A program made the position numbers and the translations under genes. A stretch of 64,000 nt of DNA from Lingula anatina (lineage: Eukaryota > Brachiopoda > Lingulata > Lingulida > Lingulidae): NCBI RefSeq assembly GCF_001039355.2, contig NW_019775924.1, positions 229,256 through 293,255 on the forward strand, given 5' to 3'. Below, piece after piece: positions 52,088 through 63,851 of this stretch (the first letter of the stretch is position 1; each line of letters opens with the position of its first letter). The notes below the pieces were generated by a model. That model ran no database searches. It saw nothing but the letters and a program-made list of their open reading frames with translations, and had not been told where the DNA came from.

Positions 52088-54896
52088 GTAAGCATGGACA
52101 ATACCTATAGTACGTGGTAAATTCTTTGAGCATTTTAATTTGACACTGATTTATTTTGCACTTCTCCCTCGAAAGACTGCAACTTAAATTGTCATGTTTT
52201 TCATATATGTTGTTTTTAGGCTATTGTCGTTTATTTTTATATTACTTCCATACTTTATTTAAAATTAAAATCATTGTTTCTTTAAAGAGAATTCATATTT
52301 TAAAACTGGTGTTTTTGATAACTATTCTGTCCTATATTAGGTACCTTGGATGAGCAGAGGTGCTGTGAAGGTTACATGATGGTCAATGACCAGATGGTAA
52401 TGGAGGAAGATTATGATGAAGGATTTGTGCCAACGGATAAGGGTAGGTACCTCTCTCTCTCTCTTTGTTTTTATTATTTAGATAAATTTTTATGTGGAAA
52501 TTTAGTTTTGCTTTTATCTGACAATTTATATATTTTCTGATGAAAAATGTTAGTCTAATACCCCAAATATGACATTTTTTGTTTCCATTATAGAACTGTG
52601 TGAATATGGTAGGAGCCTTGGCATTGATGTGGAGTGTGAGCCCCACTTGATGTACATAGCCGAGGAGGGGATCAGGACCCCAATGCCAGTGAACTGGAGA
52701 GCATGGTGAGGGGATATTTCAATTTTAATTTGATTTATCATTGATTAGATGAGGACCTTTTCTTGTAGAAGAAGTGATTGCGCAAACATGCACTATTGCA
52801 CATGCGTGTGCGCGTGCACACACACACACACACTTGCACGTACACGTATGCACACACATGCATGTGCCTCCACACAGAGCCTGCCACATTATTATTATTA
52901 TATTTTTAGACTGTGTATTGTAGCTTTATAATAATATAATAATAATATTGCAGTCAAGATGTCAATGGTGACACCTACTATTTCAACTTTGCCACTGGTG
53001 AGTGCATCTGGGACTATCCCGCTGATATGAAGTACAGAAAGATGGTGGAGGACGAGAGACGTAGATTGGCCAGACAGGGGCCGAATAATGGTCAGTTTTT
53101 TTTTTAAACTGTTTTATTAAAAACCCTACCTTTAATAATTATGTCAAATATATGTCTCTACCAAGCAGTTTTGGCTGACTCCAGCTCATGGTGCACTGTA
53201 ATGCATATACCGCAATAGGTTTATACCCTAGCTTTTGTTTAAACTAATATATCACCACTTTGAAAGTTTACTCCTGTTTATGCTCAATCTATCATCATAA
53301 TTATAAAGCCTAGCAAACAATTTTATTTTGTGCAAATATATAGGATTTATAAATGAAGATTATAGTTTTTAATGCCCTGTTTGCTTTTATTGTCACCTCA
53401 CACTCACAGTGTGACAATAAAATAAAGAAGATATCTGTATCTTGCAGCTGCTGATAAGATCAAGCTTGCTGCACCAAAAGCAACTGACAAAAAAGAAGAG
53501 GTAAGGGTAAAAGCATTCACATTAACTACCATCTAGAATTTTCTGTTGGGATTGAAGGTAAATGAGCTTACATGACTAGTGTCCTTACCAATATGCTAAC
53601 ATGCCAGCAACATAGAAAAATCAACCAGTCATTATCAGTGATAAGTTTTCTCAGTTAAAATGCATTTCATTTCATTAGATTTAGCTTTTACATGTTGAAA
53701 AGACTTGTTGTTAACATTAATAAATAAATAAATAGATAAATAATTAAAAGAATCACTGACAGTGTCCATCTGCTGATGTTTTAGCCCGTCCAGGTCAACT
53801 CTCTGGGCAAACTTGATCCTCTAAGACCTCTCAAGACAATGGCCGAAGTAGGGGTATGTGGTCATCTTAAATAAAACTTTGACTATAATAGATTCTGAAT
53901 AAGTTAATATTATTGGATTGTGATTTCTGTCCCCTGTATATAAACTTGTTTAAAAGGAAAAAAATTTAAGTTAAGAGTTTTGAGAGACATTTGTTGTAAG
54001 TGTTACAGTTATTAAGGAATAGATTCTGGTTTCTCTTGAAGTGCACGTACATTGTGTGCATAAAATAAATTATGAATTAGAATTAAAAAAAAAAAAACAA
54101 GTAAAGTTATTTGTTCTTTTTTATTATGATTATTATAATTTTTCTTTCTTTTTTATCAATATCCTCAGTTGATCAGTGGTATGTTATTTTTGTGTCTGAT
54201 ATTTCCAGGATCTCCCTGCAATTCCTTCTCTGCCTCCTCTAGAAGATGGCATTGCTCCTGGTGCTGTCTTTATTCACAAACCTCTGCCTTCCATTCAGGT
54301 AACAATTTTTATAAGACTGCTGTTCCAAAATTCAGTCAATCTTCCCCCACGGGTCTATTGTTATTGGACTTTGTGCTACTTCCCCCGTACTAAAAAGATA
54401 TTTCTTTTTTTTTTCTTTATGATATCATTGACATCCCTACTGTAACTCAGTCTAGTTGTTATTAGGCATTCAAATGGGGGAAAATTACTAGATGTAGGAA
54501 TTATAGACATTTTCACCAGCAAAGACGTCAGCTAATAATAATTTTGGTACATGTTCTTGTTTGATTTCACATTCTAATTGTCTTTTTTTGTAAAATGTGA
54601 CCTTTACATTTTTAGTCCAAAAAGAAAAGTGGCACAGAAGAGCCCAAAGCTGTGAAAGAGGCTAAAAAGCCAGCTCCTAAGAAAGAAGAAAAGATCAAGG
54701 AGGAACATGTGCCAAAACAGAAAGAAGAAAAGATCAAGGAGGAACATGTGCCAAAACAGAAAGAAGAAAAGATCAAGGAGGAACATGTGCCAAAACAGAA
54801 GGTGAGATTTAGAAATATTTATGGTTGTTCTTAACTGGACATCAAACATGAGTGCATGTAAATTTGAGAATTTTTAAGGATCTGTGACCAGATATG

Positions 54897-54932
<36 letters not shown>

Positions 54933-55102
54933 TTCTTCTTATTATTATTATTATAGGTTGAAAATTCCAATCTGTGCATGGTATTATGTATATCTTTACA
55001 ATACATTGGCAGCATATTTGTCATTGATCGACTTACTTTATTTTTGAAATTTCAGGGTTTTAGTATTTATAGGAAAATGAACCTGAAAATAATCAAACCA
55101 GT

Positions 55103-55135
<33 letters not shown>

Positions 55136-57477
55136 CAGAGAAGTGATATACCCAGAAGAGCTCTGCTACAACAGCTAGGTACAATTTTCTCCAGCAGGTG
55201 CTACAGTCCATGGTATAGCACAGATACACTTATATCCACTGTTTTACTTCAGCTTTTCTCTGCTTTACATGCTGTGGGTTGCCAATCCTCGTTTTGCTGT
55301 GTTCCACTCTTTGTGCACTTCTTTTGCTTTTTTTGTTCTTGTTCATTGCTTTTTATTATGAAACCCACCCTGCAAGACTTCTGTTCTGCTTGTCACGTAG
55401 TGACCATTTTCTTTCTTACATTTGTTTTCTTACATTTGTTTTTTCTTCTTTTCCTGTTTCTTCCTTTCTTTGTTTTCAGTGTTTTTCATCCCTAGTGGAA
55501 TATCTTTGATAACTTTTCTTTGATTCTTTTCTTTCTTTAGTATTCTTAAACTCTTTTTCCTTTTGGTTTCCATTACACCTTTTTCTTCCTTTTTTTTTCA
55601 GTTTCTTCTTATGCTGTAATCTTTTTTCTCTATTTCCTTCAGCTTTATGCAAATATGACAGTATTTTTAAGTTTTCTTTGGTCTTCTTTCCCTACTACTG
55701 TATCACATAAATGAAATTTTCACAGTGTGATTCAGACATTAAACGCAACGTTGTGATGCTAAGAATTTTTGTCATAATTCTTGTTTTCCCTTTTACTGAA
55801 AGCTATCATCCTGACTAAGCACATTTTACGTCAAGTCTCTGACTCTCTGTTTTGCTCTATCCCAGGCAAAGCAGGCCAAAAAAGAAAAGCCAAAAAAGAA
55901 AAAGTACACAAAGAGAAGACCAAAGACAAAGGATGACACAGATGAGGATCTTAAGAACATGGTAGGTAATAATTTTTGTATGAGTGATGTAGAAGTGCAG
56001 GAAAACATTTCCTATGTGATAGGATTTCATATTATTTATTTATTATTATCATTATTATTATTTTTTTTTTGCATGGCATGCTAAGTTTGACTACCTAATT
56101 AATTTTGTCTTTGAATTATAACTTGTTGAAAGTTTGTTTAATCTTTATTTTAATATATTTTCATTTATTGAGTTGTCATTTTTTCTGTTCTTTTTTCTTG
56201 ATTGTTCTTTTCTTCTATCCTTATTTGAAAGTATATATGTTTTTAAACTATTTTTGCTTATTTGTTTTTTCTGTGTCTGTGTACAGAGTGATCTGCCCTA
56301 TGATTCTGATCCCAACTTGATGGCAGAGCTGGACAAGAGAGAGAAAGAACTTGAACTGGTATGTCTTTTTGGTTGGTGTGAGTCAGACGTAGTAGCAAAA
56401 AAGTATGTCATTGTGCTTATGATGAAAAATCTTTAATTGGTCCTCTCAATGACAAGTACCCGTGCATCTGATCTACTATTTGTGTCACTGTTACCCTATG
56501 TTTTTTTTTTACATGAATATATTTTTCTCTACCAGTCCAAGCAAATGAAAGACAAGGAGGTCGATCCTCAGAAGAAGAATGAAGAAATTGATGAATTGGT
56601 ATGTCCAACTTTTTGTCAAAATCCATTGTCTCTAGAATATTCTACATCTAACACTTGTTACTCAACATTATTAGCCATATTAGGGGAACGGTTTGATATG
56701 TTTTTTTTTTTTTTTCAGAATTTTGTCCATTGTTGCATTTTTTATTATTTTACAATTTATACAACAAATTAAATAAGCTTCTCACCTTCAGAATGAATAA
56801 TTGCATGATGTAAGCAGCACAATTTAAGAATTTGGTTTTGTGACGTTACTACACGTACCATGCTCTCAGTAATTTTGATCAAGATGGCAAGTTGATATCT
56901 GTGCATAAATATTCCTACCACTACAAATTCTGTCATGTGTATGTTCTGGTGTTTTAGGAAAAGGAAAAAAGTCAGGATAAGATCACAGCAAAAGAATCTC
57001 ACAAGCTTAAGAAGAACATCCATCGGGAACGAATCGAAATTGAGAGAGAACTGAGACAAGCTAAAGAAGAAAAACTGAGGTTTGTTGCATTTTAATACAA
57101 CATTTAAGTTATCCAATGTTATAGGTAATTAAATAACTAGGCAAGTGGTTATTTACCTCATGATGCCACACTGGTGCCATGTCTCATTCATATCTAATTT
57201 TTTTTATCATTTTTTTCACAGAATCATGAGAGAAAAGATCAACAGAGAGACCCAAATTGAGATGGCCAAGATGAGGGATGAAAGAATGAAAGAGCTTATG
57301 AAGGCCATGGAGGAAGACCTGGAGAGAGCTAAGGGAGAGTTTGTACAAACCAGAGAGGAAAAACTCAGGTAGGTTAATTATACTTTAATTACTGTGAATT
57401 CATCATTAACTCATTTGTGCCTTTAATGGCTTGTGTACATTCACCTGTTCAGTGTGATTCTATTTGTTCTTGTAATA

Positions 57478-57511
<34 letters not shown>

Positions 57512-60500
57512 GTTGTTGTTATTATTCCAGAACTTTGGGAGAACAGATAGACAGAGAAGCTAAAGATCAGATAGTCAGGATGAAAGCTGAAAAATTGGAT
57601 GCTCTCATGAAAGGCATGCAGCAAGAACTGGATAGAGCTAAGATAGAGATGATGCAAACTAAAGAGAGAAAACTGAGGTATGCTATACTTTTGTTACTGT
57701 GAAGTTATCATTAACAAGGGATAAGATCCACCTTTTTGGGTGGTGTTGGTGCTCACAACAGTAACAACATTTTTCAGACTATCAGCAATTTCTGACTTTT
57801 TGGGAGCCAAAAAGTCTCATTCTTGATTATGTCATTTGTACCATTTCTTTTAAAATACCCTAGGTGATTATTTGGAATTTTTATTTTTTGATATTATTAT
57901 TATTATTATTACTATTATTACTATTATTATTCCAGAGTTATGGGAGAACAGATAGACAAAGAGACTAAGGATCAGATAGCCAGGATGAAAGATGAAAAGT
58001 TGAATGCTCTCATAAAACACATGCTGAAAGAGCTGGATAAAGCTAAGACAGAGATGATAGAAACCAAGGAGGAAGACCTAAGGTATGTTATACTTTTGTT
58101 ACTGTGAAGTTATCATTAACCAGGGATGAGATTTTTGAGACAATCGGCAGATTTCTTACTTTTTGGGAGCCAAAAACTCACATTCTTGATCATTTCATAT
58201 GTACCATTTCTTTTTAAATACCCAGAGTGATTATTTGAAATGTATAATATCTGATATTATTATTTCAGAGTTATGGGAGAACAGATAGACAAAGAGACTA
58301 AACATCAGATAGCCAGAATGAAAGATGAAAAGCTGAATGCTCTCATGAAAGACATGCAGCAAGAACTAAGAGAAGCAGAGAGAGAGATGAGGCTAATTAA
58401 AGAAGAAAGAATTAGGTGTGTTATTTGTCTTATTGTGAAGTTATTCATGGATATTTTTCATTGGTAATGGTGTTAACTACAACATCAAAGCATATTTACA
58501 ATTGAACCAAGTGAAGATATTGAATATATCACAATCATTAAAGAAACCTTACATAAAGAGGCAAGGGATGATATGTGTAAGCTGAAATCTCAGGATAAAC
58601 TTATGAAGGGACATGGAAGAAGAACTGATTACAGCTGAGGCAGTCATGCAAAAAGTTTAAGGGGAAAAGCTTCGGTATGCCAAAATTTTCTCTGAATCTC
58701 GTAGTTCAATACCTTTGCTTTGTTTCAGAATCCTGAAAGAAAAGATCAATAGAGAGACAGAAGATGAGATGTCCAAGATAAAATTGGAGGCCCAGGATAA
58801 ACTTAAGAGGGATATCCAACAAGAGCTGCTAACAACTGAGAAAGAACTGAGACAAGCCAAAGAAGAAAAGCTTGGGTATGTTTTGTTTCTTTATTTTTAT
58901 CAAATTTATAAAAAAAACTCCAAACATGTGAGCAATTGTCAACTATTTCAGGTACAAAAACACCATTCACAAATTCATTCAGTATAGGTAGTTCATATTG
59001 TGAAAAAAAATGCTTTCACTGCCAAAAATGTTGCTGTATCTTGATGTTTGTTTATTATACTTTCTTCTAAGATCTTGAGAGAAATGATAAATAGAGACAG
59101 AAAATGTTTCAGTGTCACAGTTTGTTGGTTTTTTTTTTGTATCTTAATGTTTACTGTACTTACTTTTAGGAGCCTGAAAGAAAAGATCAATAATGAGACA
59201 GAAGGTGAGATGTCCAAGATAAAACAGGAGGCCCAGGATAAACTTAAGAGGGATATCCAGCAAGAGCTGCTAACAACTGAGAGAGAAATGAGACAAGCCA
59301 AAGAAGAAAAACTTGGGTATGTTTTATTTCTTTATTTTTTATCAAACTTGTAACACAACTTCAACAGGAGAGCAACTGTCAAATAATTCATACAAAGAAA
59401 GTGGATCCACAAATTCATTCATTCACAGGCAGTTCTTATTTTTGAAAAAGTTGCTAAATTCATTGTCACAAATGGTGTATCATGATGTTTGTTCACCGTG
59501 ATTTTTTTTTAGGATCCTGAGAGAAAAGATCAACAGTGAGACAAAACAGGAGCTGTCCAAGATAAAAGATGAGGCCCAAGATAAACTAAAGGATGATATC
59601 CAACAAGAGCTGTTTGCAGCTGAGAAAGTACTGAGACATGACAAAGAACGAAAACTTGGGTGTGTTTTATTTCTTTCTTATCAAACTTGTAAAACAACTT
59701 TAACATGAGAGCAATTGTCAACTGATTTAGGTACAAAGAAATGAAACCACAAATTCTTTCATGCAAAAGGCAGTTCATATTGTTGAAAAAAGAAAAATGC
59801 TTTCAGTTTCACAGTTTTCTTGTACGTGTCTTGATGTTTGTTCACATCTACTTTCTTCTAGGATCCTGAGAGAAAAGATCAATAATGAGACAAATGATGA
59901 GATGTCCAAGATGAAAAAGGAGGCCCAAGATAAACTGAAGAACGATATCCAACAAGAACTGTTTACAGCTGAGAAAGAACTGAGACAAGCCAAGGAAGAA
60001 AAACTTGGGTGTGTTTTATTTCTTTATTTTTATCTAACTTGTAAAACAACTTCAACAGGAGAGCAATTGTCAACTTGTTCATGTGAAAAAAGTGAATTAA
60101 GAAATTCTGATATGCCAAGGCATTCTTCTTTCTTCTTTTAATTATGCTAAATTCATTCCACAAAAGTTGTTACACTCTAGGCTTGTTCACTGTTCTAGGG
60201 TCCTGAGAGAAAAGATCAACAAAGAGACAGAACATGAGATGTCTAAGATGAAAGAGGAAGCCCAAGAAAAACTGAAAAATGATATCCAACAAGAGCTGTT
60301 TACAGCAGAGGAAGAACTGAGACAAACCAAAGAAAAAAAGCTGAGGTGTGTTTAATTTTTTAATTTTTTATCAAGCTTGTAAAACAACTTCAACAAGAGA
60401 GCAATCGTCAACAATTTCAAACACCAGAAATCAAACTCAAATTCAGTCATGTAAAGGAAGTTCATATTTAAAAAAAAAGAAATTACTTCCAGAGATAGAA

Positions 60501-63500
60501 TTTTGTTGTATCTTGATGTTTGTTTACTGTACTTTTTTCTAGGATCCTGAGAAAAAAGATCAAAAGAGAGTTAAAACATGAGAAATCCAAGATGAAAGAT
60601 GAGGCGCAAGATAAACTAGAGAACTTTATCCAACAAAAGCTGTTTATAGCAGAGAAAGGACTGACACAAGCCAAGGAAGAAAAACTTGGGTGTGTTTTAT
60701 TTCATTTTTTTTTATAATCAAATTTATAGAACAACTTAAACAGGAGAGTAATTGTCAACTATTCATCCATGCATAGACAGTTCATAATATTGAAAAAATA
60801 AATGCTCCAGCATCGCAAATAATGTTGTATCTTGATGTTTGTTTTAAGTTACTATTCTTTATTCTAGGGCCTTGAAAGGAAAGATCAACAGAGAGACAGA
60901 TCATGAGTTGTCCAAGAAAAAAGATGAGGCCCGGGAAAAACTGAAGAACGATATGCAACAAGTGCTGTTTACAGCTGAGAAAGAAATGAAACCAGCCAAA
61001 GAAGAAAAATTTGGGTGCGTTTTATTTCTTTATTTTTATCAAACTTGTAAAACAACTTTAGGAGAGCAATTGTCAAGTATTTCAAACACAATGAAAATGA
61101 ATACAGAAATTCATTCATGGATAGGCAGTTCATCTTTTTGAAAAAAAAAAATGCTTTCAGTGCCACTAATGTTGTTGTATCTTAATTGATATTTGTTTAC
61201 TGTACTATTTTTTAACAGTTTGAGAGAAAAGATCAACAGAGAGACCAAAGATGAGATGTTTAAGATGAAAGATAAGATGAAACGATTAACAGCTGAGAAA
61301 GAACTGACACAAGCTGAAAAGGAAAAGATTCAGTATGTTTTATTTGGATCTTTAACCACATTAACATCATAATTAGAGTACCAAATATTCAAATGCATTT
61401 ACATATACTTTGATGAACGAAGAATGAATCCATAGATTTTTTCGTGTAATTTGGTTTTTGCTCCATTGGAACAGAAATATGAATTTTTTCAAACACATTT
61501 CAAATTTTTAAAATATTGATCATTAGGCAGATGAATTTAAAATGCAACAGTTTAAGTGCCATGGTGTCAGTGCCACTTTTGTATAGTTAGTAATCTTATA
61601 AAAATACTCATAAATGCTGATTTTTTTCTTTTTTCAGAGAGTTCAGAACCCGCCTGTCATATGAAAGAACCAAGAATGGTGTGGCTGATGATTTCCTCCG
61701 TATACAGTGTGAAGATATATCTAAGCGACAGGCAAAGCATGATGCAGCCTACAGGGAGTATGAGAAAGACAGGGAGAGATTGTATAAACCGGTAAATAGA
61801 CATATTGCACATTTTTCTTAGTCTTAAATCTGAAGTTTTTTTTTTTTTATTATGTTCATTCATTAATTATGTTTACATAGGATGTGTGATGGTTTTTTAA
61901 ACTCCTTTTTCTGATATGACAACTATTAATATGTCAGTGCCAGCTTAATTGCCAGTCAGAACATCAAGTCCCATAAAAACACATCTGCCAGGATTCTTGC
62001 TGAGTGCAGTCAGCTTAACAGATTGACACACCTCTTCTTGAATACGGAAAAGCTTGCGATTATATGATTATGTTAGAAACAAGAGGAGGCCTGTTAAGCT
62101 GATTGCACTTAGCAAGAGTCCCAACAGAGTTGGGTTGATTCACCTAGACAGAGGGCGTTTCTGTGGGACTCTGGTCACAGTTATCCATATAATCACCTTG
62201 CTGTCCACTCTCCTAGGATATGTGCCCCCTGATGCGGTCAGCCCTGAACAGCAGGAGAGCCAAGCTGGACAGAGAGGCCCTGGACATTGATATACTGAAC
62301 AGCTCCTTGTCCACTGGACTCCGGCTGCTGAAGGAGAAGGAGAAGACTATCAAGGACTGGGAGGCATCACTAGGAGAAGTGAGTCCCAGAGAGAGAGAGA
62401 ATGAAATGTCACTTTCACTTTTGTTTTTTAATTGAAGGATTTAGGAATTGTTACTTATGATAAAGTAAAAATTGTGAATCACTTTAAAATTCATTTTTCA
62501 AATAGTTACTGGTGAATAAGGGTGAAACGAATAACAAAACCAATTTCTCTTTTGTTTTTCATTAAACTATGGAAAAGGTAATTGATATTACAGAATATCT
62601 AAAACACCCAATTTTGTTTTTGAACTAGGGAGGGTGGTTAACAGTTATCTTCATTTATCCATTAAAAAAAAAACACATGTTGGTGTTTGTTTGAATGTTT
62701 TTATTTTTCCAGGTAAAATAGTATTGAAATATTGGTTAAAAAAAAAATCAAAATTTCAGGTGAATACAAAGGCTGAGGAATACTATCGTAACCTGTGCCG
62801 CAAAGGTGATGACCGCCTGCTGACAGACTCTGATGAGGAAAACAAATCCAGCAGCAGTGACAGCTTGCAGGAAGGGAATTTCAGTAAGTTTCCTCCAAAA
62901 TTTTCATCTGCTGGTGATTTTTGAATTTTTTTTTAGTTTCCATCATCATTGTCATAGTGTCATTTAAATACTTATATTATGACATAAAGCCACACAGCAC
63001 TCAAAGTGGGTTATTTCAATAGAAGTCGCTATGCTTAGGCCATGTTTCATAAAGCCAGCACCCACCCCAACTCCCACTGACACCAGTGCAAAGATTAATG
63101 TTTGGGTCCTTCTTCATCCACACTTTACCCACCATATATCATAATTATGGACATTCACCGATATTACAACTTTCCTCTTTGCTATTACAGGATATAGAAT
63201 TAAGCCTTACAAGAATAGATACTTGAGGGACAAACCCAGGCCAGTCGTTGGCAACCACTTCATCAACCCTGCCTACAGTGCCGAGCTCCGTAGATTGAAT
63301 CGGCAGATGAAAGATGTGGTCAGTTTTATCAAATCTAGAACTCCTGGCCACACAGATGAAGCCGATGCTCACCTGGGTAAGGAGAACATGTTTTTTTTTT
63401 TTTTTAATTAATTAATTTCTTTTTTAAAAAACAGTTTCAGCAGTCACTGCGAATTTTGTCATGCATTCCTAACCCTGAGGGGATATATTCACCAGTTATG

Positions 63501-63790
63501 ATTGGAGACTTGGCAATGGATTATAACTGTCTAAAATATTTACAAACTGGAAGTAATAAATCCACTAATTCCTACTGGAAGTACAGCCAAACATTTCATC
63601 ATGATGTCTACCATATGTCCTTGGAATATGATGTCATGTGACGCTAAATGGGCTAGTGAATGAACTCATCTCACAATAGTAATACAAAATATATCCTCTT
63701 GTTTCAGACACCTCTGCTGCCAGACAGCTCCAGGGTCCAGGCTGTATTAAGAAGAATTTAAGAAAATATTTTGGTTATGCTAATATATAG
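51262..63790 (+). CDS. CEP164: CEP164-like centriolar distal appendage protein (29 coding exons, 1455 residues)
   Basis: Coding exons: 51262-52087, 52341-52442, 52594-52705, 52954-53090, 53448-53500, 53785-53853, 54209-54298, 54616-54801, 55866-55961, 56287-56358, 56536-56598, 56958-57079, 57222-57368, 57531-57677, 57936-58082, 58269-58415, 58729-58875, 59170-59316, 59513-59659, 59862-60008, 60199-60345, 60543-60689, 60868-61014, 61219-61332, 61638-61791, 62217-62378, 62760-62883, 63191-63376, 63708-63790. They total 4368 nt in one frame. The ATG follows an in-frame TGA and a 3' splice site. Residues 294-392 match the N-terminus of vertebrate CEP164: MEEDYDEGFVP, an ELCEYGRSLGID helix and a WW domain (Trp344, YYFNF 355-359, Trp366). 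Then come a Lys-rich linker, a coiled-coil rod (603-1220) and a 235-residue tail. CEP164 recruits TTBK2 and docks vesicles at the mother centriole during ciliogenesis. Residues 1-275 have no counterpart I know in vertebrate CEP164. Vertebrate proteins are of similar total length. Confidence 0.85.
52594..53090 (+). CDS. CEP164: WW-domain exons of CEP164-like gene
   Basis: Exons 52594-52705 and 52954-53090 split the WW domain between Ala346 and Cys347 with a phase-2 intron. Both signature tryptophans (344, 366), the aromatic YYF block (355-357) and the Pro after DY (369) are present, so ligand binding should be intact. In vertebrate CEP164 this region binds a proline-rich part of TTBK2. The helical block before it (ELCEYGRSLGID, ECEPHLMYIAEEG) also matches the vertebrate protein. 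Confidence 0.9.
54616..54801 (+). repeat. CEP164: Exon with three perfect 39-nt tandem repeats
   Basis: This 186-nt exon of the CEP164-like gene ends with three consecutive copies of a 13-residue unit, EEKIKEEHVPKQK (about 54685-54801). The copies appear identical at the DNA level, implying recent amplification or active homogenisation. The donor (AAG|GTGAGA) directly follows the third copy. The repeat is charged and probably helical or disordered. Copy number may vary between individuals. Confidence 0.9.
54901..54954. repeat. (ATT)n microsatellite in CEP164-like intron
   Basis: Interrupted trinucleotide array (ATT with a short CTT block). Similar ATT arrays precede the acceptors of the second and third rod exons (about 57478-57526 and 57892-57933). 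Confidence 0.85.
55103..55135. repeat. (ATG)11 microsatellite in CEP164-like intron
   Basis: A perfect ATG trinucleotide array in the 1.06-kb intron between 54801 and 55866. The poly-Met ORF that starts here is an artefact of it. Confidence 0.9.
58533..58674 (+). pseudogene. Dead copy of the 147-nt rod exon
   Basis: Between the live exons 58269-58415 and 58729-58875 lies a recognisable but broken copy. It keeps the CTGAAATCTCAGGATAAACTTA block and a GTATGC donor. The acceptor AG has become AC (58531-58532), a one-base insertion near the AAGGGACATGG segment shifts the frame, and a TAA follows in the shifted frame shortly before the donor. It is 142 nt long instead of 147. It cannot be spliced in productively. 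Confidence 0.8.
59072..59104 (+). pseudogene. Truncated relic of a rod exon
   Basis: The first ~33 bases of a rod exon (ATCTTGAGAGAAATGATAAA, then an AGAGACAGAA end) follow a tcttctaag site and then jump directly into the intron sequence that normally precedes the next unit (TTTCAGTGTCACAG). The rest of the exon and its donor are deleted. The frame from this relic stays open through the following intron into exon 59170-59316. Confidence 0.7.
61967..62170. repeat. Foldback (inverted-repeat) element in a CEP164-like intron
   Basis: Two arms face each other. The left arm runs from AGTCCCA at 61967 through CTTGCTGAGTGCAGTCAGC to CAGCTTAACAG. The right arm is its near complement: CTGTTAAGCTGATTGCACTT, ending TGGGACT at 62170. 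About 24 extra bases are inserted in the right arm. The element could form a long hairpin 47 bases before the acceptor of exon 62217-62378. It resembles a MITE, but I could not define a target duplication. Confidence 0.65.
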
Positions 63791-63845
63791 ATTTATCCAA
63801 ATTTTTAATTATATTTATAGTTACAAAAATTACAACAATTACAAG

Positions 63846-63851
63846 AATAAA
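63846..63851 (+). terminator. CEP164: Polyadenylation signal AATAAA of the CEP164-like gene
   Basis: A canonical AATAAA lies 56 bases after the TAG at 63788-63790, in AT-rich sequence without further ORF. This supports the chosen last exon, although an alternative downstream exon beyond the window cannot be excluded. Confidence 0.6.

Larger units (their letters stand above)
57222..61332 (+). repeat. CEP164: Tandem exon array of the CEP164-like coiled-coil rod (12 live copies, 2 relics)
   Basis: Eleven exons are exactly 147 nt: they start at 57222, 57531, 57936, 58269, 58729, 59170, 59513, 59862, 60199, 60543 and 60868. A twelfth is 114 nt (61219-61332). All use phase-2 introns on both sides, so each adds 49 residues, equal to seven heptads. 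The common pattern is ILREKINRETEDEMSK, then AQDKLK-DIQQEL, then ELRQAKEEKLG. Copies 2-4 have a GEQIDKETK variant start. Unit spacing is mostly 310-350 bases, and introns between later copies share sequence (for example TTTCTTTATTTTTATCAAA and CTTCAACAGGAGAGCAA), so exon and intron were duplicated together. The preceding exon (56958-57079) ends with the same ELRQAKEEKL motif. Confidence 0.95.

Noticed and set aside
55103-55495. ORF beginning with a run of methionines
   Set aside because: It is an artefact of the ATG microsatellite within an intron; no splice or protein evidence.
58657-60163. Repeated minus-strand ORFs starting MACLSSFSVV across the rod exons
   Set aside because: They recur because the rod exons recur. 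They are the reverse complement of the coiled-coil codons.
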